5,253 nucleotides of DNA from Candidatus Binataceae bacterium (lineage in GTDB: Bacteria > Desulfobacterota > Binatia > Binatales > Binataceae). The notes below the pieces were generated by a model. That model had not been told where the DNA came from and did not search any database. It was given only the letters and a program-made list of their open reading frames with translations. Numbering within the stretch: the first letter of the stretch is position 1; every line of letters starts with the position of its first letter. Made by a program: the position numbers and the translations under genes. Of the stretch, positions 5,119-5,253 are shown in pieces. The stretch lies in NCBI GenBank assembly GCA_030042765.1, contig JASHZA010000340.1, forward strand, positions 1-5,253, written 5' to 3'.

Positions 5119-5253
5119 CTAGTTATTTACTATTTGTATAAGATCGACGCCGAATTGTTGTGCGGCGTTCCCTCCGAACATCCGGGCGATCGTCGGTTCA
5201 TCGACGCGCGCCGCGCCGAGCATTTCGATCGCATCCCACGCGCTGGTGGTATC
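5119..5253 (-). CDS. Amidohydrolase-family (TIM-barrel metal hydrolase) C-terminus, partial
   Basis: Only the last 44 residues and a TAG stop (5119-5121) are inside the window; the gene enters from the right edge in frame at 5253. The fragment reads AWDAIEMLG, then EPTIARMFGGNAAQQFGVDL, then a short polar tail. The segment ending in GGNAAQQFG resembles the C-terminal helix of amidohydrolase-2 type hydrolases and decarboxylases (PF04909), which commonly end in a GGNAARLFG-like motif. Metal ligands lie upstream and cannot be checked, so substrate and reaction are unknown. The ending is marked by a strong terminator just downstream. It converges on rtcB with 93 bp between stop codons. The short overlap with the window limits certainty. 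Confidence 0.65.
   Translation of the reverse strand, partial: DTTSAWDAIEMLGAARVDEPTIARMFGGNAAQQFGVDLIQIVNN

Noticed and set aside
1..5253. CRISPR arrays, insertion sequences, integrase or attachment sites
   Set aside because: No repeated spacer-like units, transposase motifs or flanking direct repeats were seen anywhere in the window.

Overview
The window is GC-rich bacterial DNA with Shine-Dalgarno sites, several GTG starts and tightly packed genes. Its flavin enzymes, a metal-dependent hydrolase and a universal stress protein suggest a metabolically versatile soil or sediment bacterium (proteobacterial, desulfobacterotal or a related uncultured group). The sequence alone does not fix the taxon.

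Layout from left to right: (1) 81-500, plus strand, a single-domain universal stress protein (UspA family). (2) 507-2670, minus strand, a two-gene unit read leftwards: an FMN-dependent alpha-hydroxy-acid dehydrogenase closest in motifs to L-mandelate/L-lactate dehydrogenases, then 34 bp later a luciferase-like flavin-dependent monooxygenase. This unit converges on the stress gene with only 6 bp between stop codons. (3) 2671-2954, a divergent intergenic region holding a strong match to a sigma-54 (-24/-12) promoter that points right. (4) 2955-3428, plus strand, a 157-aa protein of unknown function. (5) 3589-5025, plus strand, a full-length RtcB RNA ligase with every metal and guanylylation residue in place. 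(6) 5052-5087, an intrinsic terminator oriented for the minus strand, serving (7) 5119-5253, the last 44 codons of a probable amidohydrolase that runs off the right edge.

The most interesting part is 2852-5025. In E. coli the RNA-repair operon rtcBA is switched on by sigma-54 and the activator RtcR. Here a sigma-54-type promoter sits 24 nt upstream (predicted start site to start codon) of an uncharacterised gene that is followed by rtcB. This suggests an inducible RNA-repair unit with an undescribed first component. No archease, RtcA or RtcR-type activator is visible in the window. The 160-bp gap before rtcB carries a perfect 8-bp inverted repeat and no clear ribosome-binding site, so rtcB expression may have its own control. 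The flavoenzyme pair and the stress protein look like ordinary accessory metabolism, and nothing in the sequence ties them functionally to the RNA ligase.
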